From Prevotella sp. UBA6994 (GTDB lineage: Bacteria > Bacteroidota > Bacteroidia > Bacteroidales > Bacteroidaceae), in NCBI GenBank assembly GCA_002449845.1, contig DJXW01000021.1:1-36784 (forward strand): a stretch of DNA of 36,784 nt. The letters run 5' to 3'. Shown here piece after piece: positions 33,707 to 36,784 of this stretch. Within the stretch, counting starts at the first letter, position 1. Each line of letters begins with the position of its first letter. The notes beneath the pieces are model-generated. The model had not been told where the DNA came from, made no database searches, and saw only the letters and a list, made by a program, of their open reading frames with translations. Both the position numbers and the translations under genes were made by a program.

Positions 33707-34072
33707 TTATTTCATATATGGAAATACTAAAGATCCTTTTTTCCACTCATTCAAAATATCAGACGCATCTATCTTGGCAACTCCATAAGATCCATTTGCT
33801 ATCTCTTCCAACACTTCTATGGCTTTTTCAGGAATTATAGGCAATAAGTCTAAAGCTATCCATACACGAACTCCTGGTATTGGATCATTAAGATATTTCT
33901 CTAATAGTATCATACTATTGTTGTCATACAAGTATTTTTCACATTTTCTAATAATATCATGCGTTTTATTAGTTTTTCTTGAATCACACTGTTCTGACGC
34001 TTCTGCATTTTCTCGGGCGGCATTTAAATATATTTCTAATGCTTCCTCGACACTATTAATTGCTTTTTTCAT
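33707..34072 (-). CDS. DUF2019 (HEAT-like) protein, copy A
   Basis: The 121-residue protein matches the DUF2019 pattern: an N-terminal helix, 'D.RK.N' (DSRKTNKTHDIIRK), then a HEAT-like stretch (DPIPGVRVWIALDLLPIIPE, KAIEVLEEIANG) ending in WKKGSLVFPYM. It is a helical, soluble protein with no catalytic motif. Copy B at 35359-35724 is about 70% identical. The middle 25 residues (IIRKCEKYLYDN to KYLNDP) are identical while the flanks differ at many positions. The biochemical role is unknown; such small HEAT proteins often bind partner proteins. Confidence 0.8.
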   Translation of the reverse strand: MKKAINSVEEALEIYLNAARENAEASEQCDSRKTNKTHDIIRKCEKYLYDNNSMILLEKYLNDPIPGVRVWIALDLLPIIPEKAIEVLEEIANGSYGVAKIDASDILNEWKKGSLVFPYMK

Positions 34073-34136
34073 AATTCAATATAATTTATTGATTTGTATT
34101 TAATTATTTTAGTTATAGCTGATTTCATCCTACTCG

Positions 34137-34168
34137 CAAAATTAGTAATTATTCTTATAATTCGCAAA
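34137..34168 (-). promoter_or_regulatory. Full -33/-7 promoter for DUF2019 copy A
   Basis: On the minus strand, TTTG (34165-34168) is followed after exactly 20 bases by TAATTTTG (34137-34144). Both boxes and the spacing fit the Bacteroidetes consensus, one of the best promoter matches in the window. It is 65 bases from the ATG. Confidence 0.7.
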
Positions 34169-34333
34169 TAGTTTGTGGAATAAAATAATGAGCCTTTACT
34201 TTGTTTCATATAAAATTCTTACATCATAAAAACAATTGTATATAATAAATCCATAACCTATTTTGTTATCATCTGATATCTATTATTTACCCTTAGGGAG
34301 TCCAGCGATATGGCTGCCAAGACTATTACCAAG

Positions 34334-34366
34334 GTAAAAAAGATGTTAGTACCATATATTATAATT
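34334..34366. repeat. 33-bp direct repeat, copy 2 (orphan gene start)
   Basis: This is identical to 32494-32526. On the minus strand it carries an ATG and seven further codons' worth of matching sequence, then diverges and hits a stop within two codons, so it is a remnant of a duplicated 5' end. It lies 25 bases before the IS-derived element at 34391. Confidence 0.9.
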
Positions 34367-34390
34367 TATAATTATATTCGTTTTCACAGC

Positions 34391-34726
34391 TGACCGGTTA
34401 AAAACTGGAGCATGTTGTTTAACTTATTGATAATTAATTGAATATAGCGTTCTTTGAATTTTTGGATTAAATTTTGTACCTTAGCAATTAGGCCTCTAGT
34501 GGCTGTATATTGCTATAATGAGTACGAAAAAGACCATCTTTTCACAGATAATGTCTCTGGTTTCACGTTATGAATTCCAGAAATGTGTTGATCGCTACAA
34601 GGGCGACTGGCTCTATTCAAGCAAAGTGATATCCATTCCATATTCAATGTAACTAAAGATGATAATAATAACCGTTCGGACAATCCACCTATACAACTTT
34701 CGTTGTGGTGAGATTTTAACCGGTCA
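34391..34726 (+). mobile_element. 336-bp internally deleted IS4-like element (MITE-like)
   Basis: Perfect 13-bp terminal inverted repeats TGACCGGTTAAAA (34391-34403) and TTTTAACCGGTCA (34714-34726) bound the element. Inside are a promoter (TTTG 34453-34456, 20 bases, TACCTTAG 34477-34484), the first ~30 codons of an IS4/DUF4372-type transposase and, near the right end, its last codons (NPPIQLSLW then TGA). The central ~1 kb is missing. No target-site duplication is obvious. It could be moved in trans by a full copy elsewhere. Confidence 0.85.
34518..34652 (+). pseudogene. Transposase N-terminal remnant (IS4 family, DUF4372-like)
   Basis: The 44-codon frame begins MSTKKTIFSQIMSLVSR and continues YEFQKCVDRYKGD, the standard start of these IS4-type transposases. 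It then passes into unrelated sequence and stops at TAA 34650-34652. The matching C-terminal end lies at about 34655-34711. It is too short to be active. Confidence 0.8.
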
Positions 34727-34740
34727 CTAGTGCTTTTCAT

Positions 34741-35295
34741 TTATAAATTATTCAAGTCTTTATTTGCCCTCATTTGGAGTTCTTGTTTCTCTTTTTTTTC
34801 TTTATATTTAGAATACGCAGAATCCATGATGATTTTGACAGTATCTTTAAATAAAGGCGTGCCATCAGATAAAATCATAAAGTTGTTTGGGATTATTTCG
34901 AAAGTTTCTGTCCTATGTGGAGAAATAAACCCAAAGCGAATTTCATTATCCTCTGGGGTTACTTCTTTTAATGGGGCATCAACATAATCAGATTCAAACA
35001 TCAAATATTTTGTAACCTTAGCATGATCATCAGCACATCTTATATATAATTGTCTGAAATTGTATGCAGGTATTAATCCCTTTTTTTTATAAATCCTGAT
35101 ACGTATTATACTATCTTCAGGCCAACTAAATTTTCTGGCTTTCATTTTTATGTCTGATGTAAGAGGAAGAGTTGTCTTGTAGATTCCACCAGATTCCAAA
35201 TAAAGAGGAGTTAGAAAATGACATGAACTGAACATTAGTCCCATCAAACAAATTGCCAATATAAAAAATTTTTTATTTCCACCAATAATGTCCAT
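34741..35295 (-). CDS. Putative lipoprotein of unknown function
   Basis: From the ATG at 35295 the protein is 184 residues with an N-terminal hydrophobic segment ending LMGLMFSSC, a good lipobox. An in-frame ATG at 35343 adds 16 residues of unlike character. The body is soluble ('IRIRIYKKKGLIPAYNFRQLY', 'RFGFISPHRTETFEIIPNNF') and the last 30 residues are a charged helix (KYKEKKEKQELQ). No family was recognised. It sits between the IS-derived element and DUF2019 copy B, 63 bases downstream of the latter. Confidence 0.6.
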   Translation of the reverse strand: MDIIGGNKKFFILAICLMGLMFSSCHFLTPLYLESGGIYKTTLPLTSDIKMKARKFSWPEDSIIRIRIYKKKGLIPAYNFRQLYIRCADDHAKVTKYLMFESDYVDAPLKEVTPEDNEIRFGFISPHRTETFEIIPNNFMILSDGTPLFKDTVKIIMDSAYSKYKEKKEKQELQMRANKDLNNL

Positions 35296-35358
35296 AAGCT
35301 TGTTTTTCAAAATAATTATTTGGCCCTGAATATATTCCTTCAAATCTTTCTAAAAATT

Positions 35359-35724
35359 TTAATTCATATATGGAAATGTTAATTCTCCTTTTTTCCACAA
35401 CTCCAAAGTTGTAGACGCAGTAGCCTTTGCTGCTCCAAAAGGTCCATTGGCTATATCCTCTTTCACTTTTATAGCTTTCTCAGGAATCACTGGCAATAAA
35501 TCATAAGATACCCAATTTCGAACTCCATTAGCAGGATCATTTAGATATTTCTCTAATAGAATCATGCTATTGTTGTCATACAAGTATTTTTCACATTTTC
35601 TAATAATATCATGCGCTTTATTAGCTTTTCTGTAATTGCCGGTCTCTGATGCCTCTCCATGTATTCGGGCGTTGTTAACATATAACTCCAACGCTTCCTC
35701 GACACTTTTAATTGCTTTTTTCAT
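35359..35724 (-). CDS. DUF2019 (HEAT-like) protein, copy B
   Basis: This 121-residue paralogue of copy A is about 70% identical. The first ~38 and last ~58 residues carry nearly all the differences, around the same unchanged 25-residue core; at DNA level 49 bases there are identical. Its leader (35725-35780) also matches that of copy A, but no TAnnTTTG box was found in the rest of the gap to 35871. The gene could be co-transcribed with the lipoprotein gene downstream. Confidence 0.8.
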   Translation of the reverse strand: MKKAIKSVEEALELYVNNARIHGEASETGNYRKANKAHDIIRKCEKYLYDNNSMILLEKYLNDPANGVRNWVSYDLLPVIPEKAIKVKEDIANGPFGAAKATASTTLELWKKGELTFPYMN

Positions 35725-35871
35725 AATTCAATATAATATATTGATTTGTATTTTGTTATTATAGTTGTCTTTGAACTGTCATGATGCTGTTTTTTATATA
35801 TAACGATGATATGGGGATTTTATAACCTATTATCTTCTATGTTTAACTTTTTTTATTAACGTGAGTTCGAT

Positions 35872-36784
35872 TTAAGAGTTCAGCGTAATGAGTCTGCTTT
35901 TGTCAATGATTTCGATGTTCATCTGTGGCTTCTTAGGCAAGAGGTTGTAGGCAATGAGCCCGGCGATGAGATTCGTCACGAAGTTGTCGACCGAACGGTG
36001 CCTGGTATGTTCTATCTGGCAGATGTTCTTGAGCTCATCATTGACCGTTTCAATGACTGATCTTTTCCTAAGCATGAGTTTGTCCTTCAGAAGCATGAGC
36101 GAGTTCTTCATGTTCTTCTTGATCTTGGTGACAAGGTGCAGGTCATCCACAAAGAGCATCTCAAAGAGGTCCTGGCTGATATATCCCCTGTCGGCGAAGA
36201 GTTTCCCGAAGAGCTTCTCCGTGAAGCGTTTGTCCTTCAGCGGTGCCCGGTCGTCGACGTTTCCCGGGGTGAGCTGCCACTGGATGATCTCGCCCTTGTC
36301 GTTGATGACCAGATGCAGCTTGAATCCATAGAACCAGCCCATGGTGCACTTCCCCTTGGCAACCCATCCCTTCATGGTCTTGTGCTGCTTCTCCCGCTTG
36401 ATGTGGCATGATACCAGAGGAGTGGAGTCGATGATGGATATGCCCGTGCACTTTCCAAGAACGCAAGTCTGGAAGAAGAGCAACAGATGCAGCCCAACCT
36501 GAGCCTGACGCTCCACGAAGCGGTTGTATGAGACGGTATGCGGGAATTCTTTCCTCATGTGCTGGCAGACATAGCCTAGGTAGAATGATTTCAGGTCGCG
36601 GAAATGGTGCGTATGGAACAACAACAGTATGGTCATTATCTCGCTGTCGGACATGCGGCTCGGACGGTTGCGATGGCGCTTGCCAGGGACCTCTAAAGTG
36701 TGTTTTTTCAACTCTGGAGCAAAATATTTGCAGAATTTTTCGCTTTGCTCAACAACACGTCGTCGAGAATACAGAAAATTTCTA
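35872..36784 (-). CDS. IS982-family transposase, truncated by window edge
   Basis: The frame ends at 35872 and is still open at 36784, so the true start is outside. Reading upstream of the first apparent start (a TTG at 36711) gives an in-frame ...VVEQSEKFCKYFAPEL, the expected IS982 N-terminal region. The catalytic DDE residues are recognisable: Asp in SIIDSTPL, Asp in LFADRGYIS and Glu in KRSVIETVNDELKN. It is otherwise intact. The left end of the element should lie in 35830-35871, but its inverted repeat cannot be confirmed without the other end. Confidence 0.9.
   Translation of the reverse strand, partial: RNFLYSRRRVVEQSEKFCKYFAPELKKHTLEVPGKRHRNRPSRMSDSEIMTILLLFHTHHFRDLKSFYLGYVCQHMRKEFPHTVSYNRFVERQAQVGLHLLLFFQTCVLGKCTGISIIDSTPLVSCHIKREKQHKTMKGWVAKGKCTMGWFYGFKLHLVINDKGEIIQWQLTPGNVDDRAPLKDKRFTEKLFGKLFADRGYISQDLFEMLFVDDLHLVTKIKKNMKNSLMLLKDKLMLRKRSVIETVNDELKNICQIEHTRHRSVDNFVTNLIAGLIAYNLLPKKPQMNIEIIDKSRLITLNS

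Noticed and set aside
34513..34740. Minus-strand 75-codon frame
   Set aside because: It lies wholly antisense to the IS4-type transposase remnant and its inverted repeat.

Overview
The window looks like a chromosomal segment from a Bacteroidetes bacterium, most likely Prevotella or a close relative. Three things point there: promoters carry the Bacteroidetes -7 box TAnnTTTG instead of a sigma70 -10 box, most genes lack a Shine-Dalgarno sequence, and the gene content is typical (three BspA-like leucine-rich-repeat proteins, a TPR/membrane/helix-turn-helix regulator, a GH36 alpha-galactosidase, a FAS1 lipoprotein, and secreted proteins with the 'YxLQGxxV...GIYIxNGKK' tail). No tRNA, rRNA or CRISPR was seen.

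Positions 176-9358 hold a citrate/isocitrate module on the + strand: citD, citE, citF, citX, a citC-citG fusion, a [4Fe-4S] aconitase and a eukaryote-type NADP isocitrate dehydrogenase. It has both the citrate lyase and the enzymes that build and attach its prosthetic group, joined to the two enzymes linking citrate with 2-oxoglutarate. No citrate synthase or citrate transporter is present. Two genes (the CitG half of citCG, and acn) carry in-frame insertions made of short period-7 repeats.

Positions 9359-15399 hold a repeat-rich spacer, a large secreted LRR protein, a minus-strand terC-mgtC pair and a divergent RecD-like helicase. Positions 15400-16145 are a gene-free stretch packed with five different repeat types, including a 239-bp symmetric structured element. 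Positions 16139-28245 are all on the minus strand. TPR regulator, large secreted protein and LRR protein form one probable transcription unit. LRR protein, alpha-galactosidase and FAS1 lipoprotein form another, with a recognisable promoter and terminator. alaS follows with its own terminator, and is divergent from a merR-type gene and a DnaQ-like exonuclease.

Positions 32004-36784 look accessory: AT-rich, with small unknown genes, two diverged DUF2019 paralogues, a copied 33-bp gene start, a second multi-hairpin element, a 336-bp internally deleted IS4-like element with intact inverted repeats, and an IS982-family transposase cut by the window edge.

The most notable signals are (1) the heptanucleotide repeats that enter genes and show base changes where stop codons would fall, (2) the two long multi-hairpin elements, and (3) a possible reductive or bidirectional citrate module. 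All functional calls come from reading translated sequence and known family motifs, with no database search.
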